From NCBI RefSeq assembly GCF_051860505.1, contig NZ_JBHYDX010000026.1, positions 1-64,000 of the forward strand: a DNA stretch of 64,000 nucleotides. The letters run 5' to 3'. Below the pieces are notes generated by a model. That model saw only the letters and a program-made list of their open reading frames with translations, was not told where the DNA came from and made no database searches. Shown here in pieces: positions 36,018 through 44,469 of this stretch (positions are counted from its first letter, which is position 1; every line of letters starts with the position of its first letter). The position numbers were made by a program, and so were the translations under genes. This DNA is from Pannonibacter sp051860505. GTDB lineage: Bacteria; Pseudomonadota; Alphaproteobacteria; Rhizobiales; Stappiaceae.

Positions 36018-36698
36018 ATGCGCCCGAACGCCGGGCGCCAACTGACGGATGACGCCGTGAACCGCCCTCGCCTTTATCTGATTACTCCGCCGCAGTTTGA
36101 CGTTGCCGAATTCCTGCCGCGCCTTGAAGATGCGCTGAGCGGCGGCGATGTCGCCTGCGTGCTCATCTACCAGCCGGACGCCAACAGCCGTGACCTGCAG
36201 GAGACGGCGGCCAAGCTGGTTCCGGTGATCCAGAAGGCAGGCGCGGCCGCCCTCGTCTATCGCGACACCCAGGTGGCCGGCCGCACCGGTGCCGATGGCG
36301 CGCATGTCGACACCACCTTTGAAGACATCAAGCTGGCGCTGGAAAGCCTGCAGCCTGCGCGGATTGTGGGCGCTGGCGGCACCAAGCTGAAGCACGAGGA
36401 AATGGAGATCGCTGAAGCCGGCGTCGACTATCTGATGCTCGGCCGCCTGGATCTGGAAGAACAAGCCGCCGCCCACGGCAAGACGCTGGAGCGGGCCGAG
36501 TGGTGGGCCGAACTGTTCTCTACCCCTTGCGTCGCGCTCGGCGGCAACGACCTTGCAACCCTCGACGAGACAGCAGCAACCGGCGCGGACTTCGTTGCCC
36601 TCAAGGATGCCGTCTGGCACCATCCGGACGGGCCGGCCGCCGCTGTTCGCGCGGCCAATGTGATTCTCGAGCAGCATCCCTTCGAAGAGGAAAGCTGA
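36018..36698 (+). CDS. ThiE/TenI-like protein lacking the usual catalytic motif
   Basis: Resembles thiamine phosphate synthase: a TIM-barrel start RPRLYLITPPQFD, the DGAHVDTTFEDIKLAL strand-helix and a late ALGGND strand. In true ThiE the second strand ends in a QxRxK motif that binds pyrophosphate and pyrimidine. Here that place reads VLIYQPDANSRD, and DG(V/I)HLGQED is changed to DGAHVDTTFED. Catalysis as ThiE is therefore doubtful. The 226-residue reading starts at ATG 36018; GTG 36057 (NRPRLYL follows) fits the family N-terminus better. Its stop overlaps the Sel1 gene start by one base. Confidence 0.8.
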   Translation: MRPNAGRQLTDDAVNRPRLYLITPPQFDVAEFLPRLEDALSGGDVACVLIYQPDANSRDLQETAAKLVPVIQKAGAAALVYRDTQVAGRTGADGAHVDTTFEDIKLALESLQPARIVGAGGTKLKHEEMEIAEAGVDYLMLGRLDLEEQAAAHGKTLERAEWWAELFSTPCVALGGNDLATLDETAATGADFVALKDAVWHHPDGPAAAVRAANVILEQHPFEEES

Positions 36699-37942
36699 TG
36701 GCAGTGCTGTTTGCGAAAACAGGTCCGACCGCCCGGTTGTCTGCCAACGCGCAGCCATACGACTGCGTGAAACTGCGGCGATTGCCGCTGCGGCACATGC
36801 TGGCAGCGGCGGTGATGACCGTTGCAACCCTGCCCGCCCTTGCGCAAACAGCAACGCCCCAGCCAAACCCTGCCCCGGACGCACCGGCTGCTTCTTCGAC
36901 GCAGCAAGCGGAGCCGGGGGCCCCAGCACCTGAAGCCGGCACAACGCCCGCCCCGGGAGCGGCCACTACCCCGCCCCCGGCGGAGGGGTCGCCTGCCACT
37001 CCAGCCCCGGCGATCCCGCCGCTGCCGATGCTGCTCGACGCCGGAGCCCCTTTCATGGAGCCGGGCGAGCCAGTGACCGCTGACTTCGCCTATGGCGTGT
37101 TCCAGCGCGGCCTCTATCTGACCACCCTCGCCGTCGCCATGCCATTGGCCGAAGCGGGGGACAAGGCAGCCCAGACACTCGTCGGTGTGCTGCATGAGAC
37201 CGGACTGGGCATCGCCCAGGACAAGACCAAGGCCGCCGAATGGTACCAGCTCGCCGCTGCAGCCGGAGACATGGGCGCTGCCTATCGGCTTGGCCAGATG
37301 TATCTGACCGGGGACGGCGTCGCGGCCGACAAGAAAAGAGCCGCCGACCTGTTCGAGAGCGCCGCTGGGGCCGGCAATCCAGCCGCCATGTACAATCTTG
37401 CCATCTTGTACCAGTCCGGCGAAGGCCGGCCCTACAATGAGGCTGAGGCCAATCGCCTGCTGCAGCAGGCAGCTGAGCTGGAGGATGTCGAGGCGCAATA
37501 TGCGCTCGGCCTGCAGTTCCTGGAAGGCAACGAGACCGTTCGCGATCCGATCAAGGGCGCGAACTGGCTCGGCCGCGCCGCCCGGCGCGGGCATCTGTCG
37601 GCACAGGTTTACTACGGCATCCTGCGGTTCCAGGGGCGCGGCGTCGAGCCGGACGAAAAGGAGGCTGCCGACTGGTTCGAGCGCGCCGCCATCGCCGGCA
37701 ATCCGGTTGGCATGAACCGCCTGGCCCGCATTTACGCCTTCGGCCGAGGGCGCGAGATTGATCCGGTCGAGGCGACCGCGTGGCATTATGTGGCCCGGGC
37801 CATCGGCCTTTCGGATCTGGAACTCGACGGCTACGTCGGATCGCTCGACAAGGAAACCGTCGACAAGGCCATGAAACGGGCAGAGGAATTAAGCGCCTCC
37901 CTGCTTCCGAAACAGCAGGATCCAGCCGCCGCGTCGCCCTGA
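36698..37942 (+). CDS. Secreted Sel1-repeat protein
   Basis: A 414-residue exported protein. An extended signal sequence ends near residue 50 (LPALAQT) and an Ala/Pro/Thr-rich linker follows (about 51-115). About six or seven Sel1-like repeats (SLR, TPR-related) come next, for example AYRLGQMYLTGDGVAADKKR and AMYNLAILYQSGEGRPYNEA. Such repeats bind partner proteins, often in envelope or signalling complexes. The ATG lies inside the stop codon of the ThiE-like gene, with GAGGAAA before it, so they are coupled. Partner unknown. Confidence 0.88.
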   Translation: MAVLFAKTGPTARLSANAQPYDCVKLRRLPLRHMLAAAVMTVATLPALAQTATPQPNPAPDAPAASSTQQAEPGAPAPEAGTTPAPGAATTPPPAEGSPATPAPAIPPLPMLLDAGAPFMEPGEPVTADFAYGVFQRGLYLTTLAVAMPLAEAGDKAAQTLVGVLHETGLGIAQDKTKAAEWYQLAAAAGDMGAAYRLGQMYLTGDGVAADKKRAADLFESAAGAGNPAAMYNLAILYQSGEGRPYNEAEANRLLQQAAELEDVEAQYALGLQFLEGNETVRDPIKGANWLGRAARRGHLSAQVYYGILRFQGRGVEPDEKEAADWFERAAIAGNPVGMNRLARIYAFGRGREIDPVEATAWHYVARAIGLSDLELDGYVGSLDKETVDKAMKRAEELSASLLPKQQDPAAASP

Positions 37943-38080
37943 TCCGGCGTCTCCCTGGCTTTTTCCCTTGAATCCGGGGCCGATTTGTGGTGGACAGGCG
38001 GCTCGTCGGAACCGGCGTGGCTGCAAGGCCAGCGCAACGGCAGCCGCCCCGTATTCACGCCCCAAGCAATCGGTCGTCAA

Positions 38081-38644
38081 ATGAAGATCAACGGTAACGA
38101 GATCAAGCCCGGCAACGTACTGCAGCACCAGGAAACGCTGTGGGCTGTGGTCAAGGTGGACCATGTCAAGCCAGGCAAGGGCGGCGCCTTCGCCCAGGTT
38201 GAAATGAAGAACCTCATCGACGGCCGCAAGCTCAACGAACGCTTCCGTTCGGAAGACAAGGTCGAGCGCGTTCGCCTGGAGCAGAAGGACTTCCAGTTCC
38301 TGTTCGTCCAGGAAGATGCCCTGATTTTCATGGACACCGAAACCTACGAGCAGCTTGAGCTGCAGAAGGATTTCGTTGGCGACCGCGCAGCCTTCCTGCA
38401 GGACGGCATGATGGTCACCGTGGAAATGCACGAAGAGCGCCCGATCGGCATCAACCTGCCGCAGTTCGTGACGCTGCAGATCACTGAAGCGGATGCCGTG
38501 GTGAAGGGCCAGACCCAGTCGTCGTCCTACAAGCCGGCCATCCTTGAAAACGGCGTGCGCGTGCTTGTTCCGCCGTTCATCACCGCCGGCGAAAAGATCA
38601 TCGTCGACACCACCACCGTGGAGTATGTGCGCCGCGCCGAGTGA
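38081..38644 (+). CDS. efp: Elongation factor P
   Basis: Ribosome-binding factor that relieves stalling at polyproline stretches. The 187 residues have the three-domain fold. The loop VKPGKGGAF carries Lys33 at the position that is modified in many bacteria, and the C-terminal signature reads ITEADAVVKGQTQSSSYKPA. I chose ATG 38081 (MKINGNEIKPGNV); the frame is open 32 codons further without family support. Several Pro-rich proteins are encoded nearby (TolA, the Sel1 protein, the 561-residue protein) that would need EF-P. Confidence 0.96.
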   Translation: MKINGNEIKPGNVLQHQETLWAVVKVDHVKPGKGGAFAQVEMKNLIDGRKLNERFRSEDKVERVRLEQKDFQFLFVQEDALIFMDTETYEQLELQKDFVGDRAAFLQDGMMVTVEMHEERPIGINLPQFVTLQITEADAVVKGQTQSSSYKPAILENGVRVLVPPFITAGEKIIVDTTTVEYVRRAE

Positions 38645-38677
38645 CGCTGCCACTTTCCGGTTTCAATTTGTTCAGTG

Positions 38678-38710
38678 TTCAGCGCCATTCTGGCGCTGAA
38701 CCAATTTAAT
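38678..38710 (+). terminator. Probable terminator of efp
   Basis: A perfect ten-base stem TTCAGCGCCA/TGGCGCTGAA (38678-38687 with 38691-38700, loop TTC) is followed by CCAATTTAAT, a weak T-run. It lies in the 79-base gap between efp and the inositol monophosphatase gene. Confidence 0.55.
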
Positions 38711-38723
38711 CTGGCAGATCCCC

Positions 38724-39518
38724 ATGGCACGTACAGCTATCCTCAACGTGATGGTCCAGGCAGCGATGAAGGCCGGTCGTGCCCTCGTGCGCGATTTCGG
38801 CGAAGTCGAAAACCTGCAGGTTTCCCGCAAGGGCCCGAGCGACTTTGTGTCCGCTGCCGACCGGCGCGCCGAGGAAGTCATCCGGGCCGAGCTGACCAAG
38901 GCGCGCCCCGGTTATGGCCTCCTGATGGAGGAGAGCGGGGAGATCGAAGGCGAGGACGGCCAGCACCGCTGGATCGTCGACCCGCTCGACGGCACCACCA
39001 ACTTCCTGCACGGCATCCCGCTGTTCGCCATCTCGATCGCACTGGAACGCCAGGGCCAGATCGTTGCGGGCGTCATCTTCAATCCGGTCATGGACGAACT
39101 CTACACCTGCGAACGCGGGCGCGGCGTGTTCATGAACGACCGCCGCCTGCGCGTCGCCACCCGCTCCGCCCTGCCGGACTGCCTGATCGGCACCGGCCTG
39201 CCGTTCCTCGGCAAGGGCGACCACGGCCGGGCCCTGAAAGAACTGCGCTACGTCATGCCTGAAGTCGCCGGCATCCGCCGCTGCGGCGCCGCAGCACTCG
39301 ACCTTGCCTTCGTGGCCTCCGGTCGCCTCGATGGCTTCTGGGAACACGGGCTCAATGCGTGGGATATTGCAGCCGGCCTTTTGATGGTGCGCGAGGCCGG
39401 CGGCTTCGTCAGCGACATCAACGGCAAGGACACCATGCTTGAAACCGGCTCGATCATTGCCGGCAACGAGTTCGTCCGCGGTCAGCTCTACAAGCTGCTG
39501 AAGAACGCCGCCGACTGA
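38724..39518 (+). CDS. Inositol monophosphatase family protein (SuhB-like)
   Basis: Mg-dependent phosphatase of the IMPase/FBPase superfamily. The 264 residues have the motifs SDFVSAADRRAEE, MEESGEIEGED, WIVDPLDGTTNFLHG (metal-binding Asp residues) and the C-terminal LNAWDIAAGLLMVREAGG. Length is typical. Members act on inositol phosphates or related phosphate esters, and E. coli SuhB also binds the transcription machinery; which applies here cannot be told. It is 79 bases after efp. A stem of CCGCCCG/CGGGCGG (39557-39563 with 39574-39580) lies downstream without a good T-run. Confidence 0.93.
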   Translation: MARTAILNVMVQAAMKAGRALVRDFGEVENLQVSRKGPSDFVSAADRRAEEVIRAELTKARPGYGLLMEESGEIEGEDGQHRWIVDPLDGTTNFLHGIPLFAISIALERQGQIVAGVIFNPVMDELYTCERGRGVFMNDRRLRVATRSALPDCLIGTGLPFLGKGDHGRALKELRYVMPEVAGIRRCGAAALDLAFVASGRLDGFWEHGLNAWDIAAGLLMVREAGGFVSDINGKDTMLETGSIIAGNEFVRGQLYKLLKNAAD

Positions 39519-39689
39519 ACCGGCACCGCCCTCCAGCCGCAGACAGCCATGGCAAACCGCCCGTCCGAACACTCGGGCGGGCATTTACCCGTGATTAACC
39601 TTTTGTCATCGCGCGATTAACGGTTTTCAACCGCTTTGAAATCGCGCTATCACAGGGGCCACCCGCAACAGGCGAAAGCTTGGCAGCTC

Positions 39690-40685
39690 ATGGCCCGTGA
39701 TTTCGACCCTTACAGCCTGTCCAGCCCGAAGGCATACCTGTCGATCATGATCATCTTCCTGGTGATCATCGCTTTCCTCGCCTTCATCCTGAACCAGCAG
39801 ATCGCCGTCGCCTTCATGAGCAGCCCGGGCCTCAATGGCCTGATCGTGCTCGTCGGCGTCTTCGGCATCTTTCTGACCTTCGGCCGCGTCATTCGCCTGT
39901 TCCCGGAAATCCACTGGGTCAACGGCTTCCGGATTGGTGACCCTGGCATCGAGGTGCGCCGGCCTCCGGTGCTGCTGGCACCGATGGCAACGCTGCTGGG
40001 CAACAAGGTCGGCGAAATGGCGCTGACGCCGGCCACGGCCCGCTCGATCCTCGATTCCATCGGCATGCGTCTGGACGAAGCGCGCGAGATTGCCCGCTAC
40101 ATGACCGGGCTTCTGGTGTTCCTCGGCCTGCTCGGCACCTTCTGGGGCCTGTTGCAGACGGTGGGATCGGTCAGTTCCACAATCCAGTCGCTGGATGTCG
40201 GTTCGGGAGATGCCAATACCATCTTCAGCGACCTGAAGGCAGGCCTCGAAGCGCCGCTTTCGGGCATGGGCACCGCGTTCTCGTCCTCGCTGTTCGGCCT
40301 CACCGGCTCCCTGGTGCTCGGCTTTCTTGATCTGCAGGCCGGACAGGCGCAGAACCGGTTCTACACCGAGCTGGAAGACTGGCTGTCGACGGTGACCGCC
40401 ATCGAGCCGGAAGACCGGACCGTGCAGGCCAGTGGCGCATCAGGTGATCTCGACAAGCTGCAGCTCACCCTCGAGCGGCTCAACCGGGCCATCGAGGAAG
40501 GCGGCGGCAAGGCGGCAAACCAGGCAATGGCGAACCTCGCCGAAGGCATCCAGGGCCTCGTCAAGCATGTGCGCTCCGAGCAGCAGATGATGCGCGAATG
40601 GTCCGAAACGCAATCGGCGCAGCAGAAGCGGATCGAAGCTCTGCTGACCTCCATCTCGGCCGCCTTCGACCGGGCCAAGGAGTAA
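39690..40685 (+). CDS. MotA/TolQ/ExbB-family proton channel protein
   Basis: A 331-residue inner-membrane protein. It has two N-terminal helices (about 16-34 and 49-65), a cytoplasmic segment, two more helices (about 133-157 with LLVFLGLLGTFWGLLQTVG, and about 190-215 with GMGTAFSSSLFGLTGSLVL), and a helical cytoplasmic tail with an ELERL/QQKRIEALL coiled coil. The last two helices carry the MotA/ExbB family pattern. I chose ATG 39690 (MARDFDPYS); the frame is open 18 codons before. It is four bases from its OmpA-domain partner. No flagellar genes are near, so it is unlikely to be a flagellar stator. Confidence 0.85.
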   Translation: MARDFDPYSLSSPKAYLSIMIIFLVIIAFLAFILNQQIAVAFMSSPGLNGLIVLVGVFGIFLTFGRVIRLFPEIHWVNGFRIGDPGIEVRRPPVLLAPMATLLGNKVGEMALTPATARSILDSIGMRLDEAREIARYMTGLLVFLGLLGTFWGLLQTVGSVSSTIQSLDVGSGDANTIFSDLKAGLEAPLSGMGTAFSSSLFGLTGSLVLGFLDLQAGQAQNRFYTELEDWLSTVTAIEPEDRTVQASGASGDLDKLQLTLERLNRAIEEGGGKAANQAMANLAEGIQGLVKHVRSEQQMMREWSETQSAQQKRIEALLTSISAAFDRAKE

Positions 40686-40689
40686 GCCG

Positions 40690-41721
40690 ATGGCCTCGTC
40701 GCGCGGGCGCCGGCGCGTCCAGGAGATGGACTACTGGCCAAGCTTCGTGGACGCCCTGACCACGCTGCTTCTGGTGCTGATTTTCCTGCTGTCCATCTTC
40801 ATGGTGGCGCAGTTCTTCCTGAGCCAGCAACTCTCCGGCCGCGACAGTGTGCTGGCTCGCCTCAATGCCCAGATCAGCGAATTGACCGAACTGCTGGCGC
40901 TGGAACGCGCCTCCAGCGCTGAGCTGGAAACAACCATCGCAACATTGCAGAACAGCCTCGGCGACCTGACCGCTGATCGCGACCGGCTGTCCGGCCTGCT
41001 GGAAGCCCGCGACGGCGCCGCCGCCAGTGCTGGCGGCCAGCTGGCAACACTGGAAGGCGCGCTGGACGACGAGCGCCAGATCAGCCAGCGCGCGATGGCA
41101 CAGGTCGAACTGCTCAACCAGCAGATTGCCGCCCTGCGCCGCCAGCTTGCCGCCGCCAATGCCGCGCTGGAAGCTTCTGAGTCCAAGGAGCAGGAAAGCC
41201 AGGCCAAGATCGCCAGCCTCGGCCGCCGCCTCAATGCGGCTCTGGTGCAGCGTGTGCAGGAACTGAACCGCTATCGTTCCGACTTCTTCGGTCGCCTGCG
41301 CGAGATCCTGTCGCAGCGCTCCGACATCCGGGTTGTCGGCGACCGGTTTGTGTTCCAGTCCGAGGTGCTGTTCGCTTCGGGAGCGGAAGACATCAATCCC
41401 AACGGCCGCGGGGAACTCGACAAGCTGGCCGAGGCGATCCTCGAACTGGAAAGCCAGATCCCGTCGGAGATCACCTGGGTGCTGCGCGTTGACGGCCACA
41501 CCGACGCCGTTCCGCTCTCCGGAACGGGGCGGCTGCGCAACAACTGGGAACTGTCCGCCGCCCGCGCCATTTCCGTTGTCCGTTACCTGATCGAGAAGGG
41601 GGTGAGCCCGAAACGGCTTGTCGCAGCAGGCTTCGGCGAGTTCCAGCCGCTGGAGCCGGGTGACACGCCGGACATCAACGCCCGCAACCGCCGTATCGAG
41701 CTGAAGCTGACCGAGCGCTGA
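40690..41721 (+). CDS. MotB-like OmpA-domain protein with long periplasmic coiled coil
   Basis: A 343-residue partner of the MotA-like protein. A basic N-terminus (RGRRR) precedes a membrane helix (about 20-44) with an Asp at 21 (DYWPSFVDALTTLLL), in the position of the proton-binding Asp of MotB and TolR. A long coiled coil (about 50-195) follows, then an OmpA-like peptidoglycan-binding domain (about 220-343, with DGHTDAVPL and NWELSAARAISVVRYL). The coil makes it much longer-reaching than MotB. Together the two would form a proton-driven, wall-anchored device (inference). Conserved in Rhizobiales; role not known to me. Confidence 0.88.
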   Translation: MASSRGRRRVQEMDYWPSFVDALTTLLLVLIFLLSIFMVAQFFLSQQLSGRDSVLARLNAQISELTELLALERASSAELETTIATLQNSLGDLTADRDRLSGLLEARDGAAASAGGQLATLEGALDDERQISQRAMAQVELLNQQIAALRRQLAAANAALEASESKEQESQAKIASLGRRLNAALVQRVQELNRYRSDFFGRLREILSQRSDIRVVGDRFVFQSEVLFASGAEDINPNGRGELDKLAEAILELESQIPSEITWVLRVDGHTDAVPLSGTGRLRNNWELSAARAISVVRYLIEKGVSPKRLVAAGFGEFQPLEPGDTPDINARNRRIELKLTER

Positions 41722-41774
41722 GTGGGATCTTGGACGCGCGTTGGACTCGGGCCCGCATTGCAGTGAAGCACCAC

Positions 41775-41946
41775 GTCACCCCGGCCGAGCAACGCGAGAG
41801 CCGGGGCCTACTCGCTTGCAGAGCGTTGCAGCGATTGAATGTGAAGAATTTCTGCCGCGAAGGCGCATGACGCGCGGTCGCCCAATCAGTTGCCGCTCTG
41901 CGAACGAGTAGGCCCCGGGTCTCCGCTTCGCTCCGCCCGGGGTGAC
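41775..41946. repeat. Composite intergenic palindrome, copy D
   Basis: 172 bases bounded by GTCACCCCGG and CCGGGGTGAC. The left half is type I (CCGAGCAACGCGAGAG core), the right half type II inverted (GCGGAGCGAAGCGGAGA core on its own strand), with GGCCTACTCG and GCAGAGCG shared at both inner ends. It fills most of the 301-base gap between the convergent OmpA-domain gene and trcR. Confidence 0.87.
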
Positions 41947-41964
41947 ATCGGAGTAGATATCTGC

Positions 41965-42001
41965 AAACAAAAAAGGCCGCCGGAAACCAGCGGCCTTTTT
42001 G
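41965..42001 (-). terminator. Terminator of trcR
   Basis: An eleven-base stem AAAAAGGCCGC/GCGGCCTTTTT (41970-41980 with 41990-42000) is followed on the minus strand by further T residues. It lies 22 bases past the trcR stop. T-runs flank both sides, so it can work in both directions. Confidence 0.9.
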
Positions 42002-42022
42002 CATGTCGCGCGTCTGAACTGC

Positions 42023-42757
42023 TCAGAAGCGGAAGTCGTCCTCTTCCTCGTCCTCATCCTTGCGGGACTTCTTGAGCGAGTTGAGCTTGGCGAAGACGGC
42101 ATCGGCATCGATTGCCTCTTCCTCTTCGCGCGGGCGGCGATCACGGGTGAAGGCAGCAGCGATCGCTTCGTCGCTGGTGGTCTCCTCGACCGGAGCAAGC
42201 AGTTCGCTGTAATCCGTCTCCGGACGCGGCGGGGCGTTCTTCGATGCGCGCTCGACCTCGAGATCCAGCTCGAGCTGGGAGCACAGACCCAGGGTCACCG
42301 GATCCGACGGGGTCAGGCTGCTGGAATTCCAGTGCGTACGGTCACGGATGGCCGCGATGGTCGGCTTGGTGGTACCGACCAGACGCATGATCTGCGCGTC
42401 CTTGAGTTCCGGGTGGTTGCGGACGAGCCAGAGGATCGCGTTCGGACGGTCCTGGCGACGCGACACCGGCGTGTAACGCGGGCCACGACGCTTGTTTTCC
42501 GGAACGACAACCTTCGAGCCCTGCAGCTTGAGCTGATAAGCCGGATCGCGTTGCGCCCGCTCGACCTCATCACGGCTGAGCTGGCCGGTGATGATCGGAT
42601 CAAGACCCTTGATGCCCTGGGCCGCTTCGCCATCGGCGATGGCTTTCACTTCGAGCGGATGCAGTTTGCAGAAGGCTGCGATCTGCGTGAAACTCAGCGA
42701 CGTGTTGTCGACGAGCCAGACGGCGGTCGCCTTCGGCATGAGCGGCGTGTTCGACAT
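42023..42757 (-). CDS. trcR: Cell-cycle transcriptional regulator TrcR (DUF1013)
   Basis: DUF1013 protein; in Caulobacter TrcR travels with RNA polymerase and tunes cell-cycle promoters. The 244 residues have the family start PLMPKATAVWLVDNTSLSFT. Helix-turn-helix-like segments IAAFCKLHPLEVKAIADGE and AQIMRLVGTTKPTIAAIRDR follow, and then an acidic C-terminal tail (KDEDEEEDDFRF). Length is typical of the family. A candidate promoter lies 83 bases upstream and a strong terminator follows. Confidence 0.92.
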   Translation of the reverse strand: MSNTPLMPKATAVWLVDNTSLSFTQIAAFCKLHPLEVKAIADGEAAQGIKGLDPIITGQLSRDEVERAQRDPAYQLKLQGSKVVVPENKRRGPRYTPVSRRQDRPNAILWLVRNHPELKDAQIMRLVGTTKPTIAAIRDRTHWNSSSLTPSDPVTLGLCSQLELDLEVERASKNAPPRPETDYSELLAPVEETTSDEAIAAAFTRDRRPREEEEAIDADAVFAKLNSLKKSRKDEDEEEDDFRF

Positions 42758-42839
42758 CGGCTAAAGTCCTCCTGGCGGCTCCCTCGCCTGGCCGGGCGAA
42801 AAAGCGATAGTGCGATGTGAATGATTGGAGATTGCCGAC

Positions 42840-42868
42840 AATATACGTGGTGACGCCGGGAAACGCAA
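42840..42868 (-). promoter_or_regulatory. Candidate promoter of trcR
   Basis: On the minus strand, TTGCGT (42863-42868) and TATATT (42840-42845) are separated by exactly 17 bases. The -10 box matches the sigma-70 consensus in five of six bases; the -35 box is weak. Transcription would begin near 42833, giving a leader of about 75 bases. Confidence 0.45.
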
Positions 42869-42966
42869 ACACCGGCACGGCAGCCCATGCGTTTTTGTAA
42901 CCGATTGGTCATCTTTTTTCAGCGCACGACGGTGGCCAACCGCCGCAGTCACCTGGATTCACCTGC

Positions 42967-43980
42967 TCAACTGACGGTCAGGACGATCTTGCCGATGTGG
43001 CCGGAGCTCTCCATCCGCAGATGCGCCTCGCTGGCCTGTTCGAACGGAAAGGTGGAATCCATCACCGGCTTGACCTGCCCCGATTCGATCAGCGGCCAGA
43101 CTTTCTGCCTCAATGCCTCGGCAATTGCCGCCTTGAAGGCCCCATCGCGCGGACGCAAGGTCGACCCGGTATGCACCAGACGTTTGATCATCAACCGGTT
43201 GAAGTTGACCTGCTCGGCCGGCCCGTTGAGATTGGCAATCTGGCAAATCCGCCCCTCGACCGCAGCCGCCTGCCAGTTTTTCTCGACATAGTCCCCACCA
43301 ACCATATCGAGAATGACATGCACGCCCTCCCCGGCGGTGATCCGGGCGATTTCAGCGACGAAATCATGGGTGTTGTAGTTGATCACATGGTCAGCGCCGA
43401 GCGTCCGGCAGGCGTCCGCCTTGGTGTCGCTCCCGACGGTGGTGAAGACCTCGGCGCCAAACGCCTTGGCGAGTTGGATGGCCGTCGTGCCGATGCCTGA
43501 CGTGCCACCATGCACGAGGAAACGCTCGCCCGCCTTCAGGCCGACCCGGTCGAAGACATTGCTCCAGACCGTGAAGAAAGTCTCCGGCAGGGCGGCCGCC
43601 TCGACCATGCCGAGCCCGGCGGGAACAGGCAGCGCATGGCGGGCATCCACCGTCACATATTGAGCATACCCTCCACCTGCGACGAGCGCGGTGACTGCGT
43701 CACCGATGTTGTGGCCACTGACGCCGGGGCCGATGTCCGCGATCCAGCCAGATACCTCCAGACCAGGCAGGTCCGACGCGCCTTTCGGAGCTGGGTAAAG
43801 CCCCATGCGCTGGAGCACATCGGGACGATTCACCCCGGCGGCGGCAACCTTGATCAGGATCTCGCCGGCCTGCGCAACTGGAACATGCCGCTGCTCGGGT
43901 GCTAGGACATGCGGCCCTCCCGGCGCTGTGATGGCAATAGCGGTCATCATCTCGGGAAGGGTGGCCGGAATGCTGGTCAT
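42967..43980 (-). CDS. NAD(P)H-quinone oxidoreductase, zinc-independent MDR family
   Basis: Medium-chain reductase related to quinone oxidoreductase (QOR) and PIG3. The 337 residues have a GroES-like N-terminal domain (about 15-135) with no zinc-binding cysteines. A Rossmann domain carries VHGGTSGIGTTAIQLAKAFGA. The family phrase AALPETFFTVWSNVFDR and C-terminal HTGSTLRPR fit the PIG3 subgroup (TIGR02824). It reduces quinones or related electrophiles with NADPH (family knowledge). ATG 43980 has GGAGATG upstream. Same strand as trcR but 209 bases away. Confidence 0.92.
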   Translation of the reverse strand: MTSIPATLPEMMTAIAITAPGGPHVLAPEQRHVPVAQAGEILIKVAAAGVNRPDVLQRMGLYPAPKGASDLPGLEVSGWIADIGPGVSGHNIGDAVTALVAGGGYAQYVTVDARHALPVPAGLGMVEAAALPETFFTVWSNVFDRVGLKAGERFLVHGGTSGIGTTAIQLAKAFGAEVFTTVGSDTKADACRTLGADHVINYNTHDFVAEIARITAGEGVHVILDMVGGDYVEKNWQAAAVEGRICQIANLNGPAEQVNFNRLMIKRLVHTGSTLRPRDGAFKAAIAEALRQKVWPLIESGQVKPVMDSTFPFEQASEAHLRMESSGHIGKIVLTVS

Positions 43981-44168
43981 GCGTCATCTCCGCAAGTCGT
44001 GAGCGTGCCCCATCTAGCCTTCGCGCCGCGCCCGGGGCAAGCTTGCAGGAGAACCGAACAGAACATAAACGCAACGGCACAAGGGCTCACGCGAACGTGA
44101 AGAGACGCCCTTCCTTGCCGGCCATGGCCGGATCAGGCACCAGACACCGGATGAACAGGAGAAACGCT

Positions 44169-44369
44169 ATGGAAGACCTCGAGCCACGGCTGCCCAGATC
44201 CGGGATGAATCCATGTGCCGGCGAAGACCTGTCGCGCCTGTCCGAAACCGAACTGACTGAACGAATTGACATTTTTGCGAAGGAGATCGCACGCCTGCAG
44301 GCCGAGCTGAGCAGACGGGATGGCGTCCGCGCAGCAGCGGAAGCACTTTTTGGAAAACCACCTAGTTAA
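44169..44369 (+). CDS. DUF1192 family protein
   Basis: A 66-residue acidic protein with the DUF1192 pattern: N-terminal MEDLEPRLPR, the SRLSETELTERIDIFAKEI helix and a RLQAELSRRDGVRAAAEALF helix ending in FGKPPS. Found next to quinone oxidoreductase and rcdA in many Rhizobiales. Function unknown. I chose ATG 44169, preceded by CAGGAGAAA; the frame is open 42 codons earlier. It diverges from the oxidoreductase. Confidence 0.85.
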   Translation: MEDLEPRLPRSGMNPCAGEDLSRLSETELTERIDIFAKEIARLQAELSRRDGVRAAAEALFGKPPS

Positions 44370-44469
44370 AAACATCGATGCTCAAGTTGACCAGTATAGA
44401 TTGACCCATTTTGGGTCAGGATTTACTTAGAATTTTAATCGTTTACCACTTATTAAGCTTTCCAAGAGA

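Noticed and set aside
35879..36057. TPP riboswitch before the ThiE-like gene
   Set aside because: I looked for the conserved CUGAGA and ACCUGAUC elements of the thi box and did not find them, consistent with the gene not being a true thiE.
39690..41721. Zorya-type phage defence (ZorAB)
   Set aside because: MotA/MotB-like membrane pairs are part of Zorya, but no ZorC/ZorD or ZorE nuclease or helicase gene is adjacent, and the coil lies in the periplasmic partner rather than the cytoplasmic tail.
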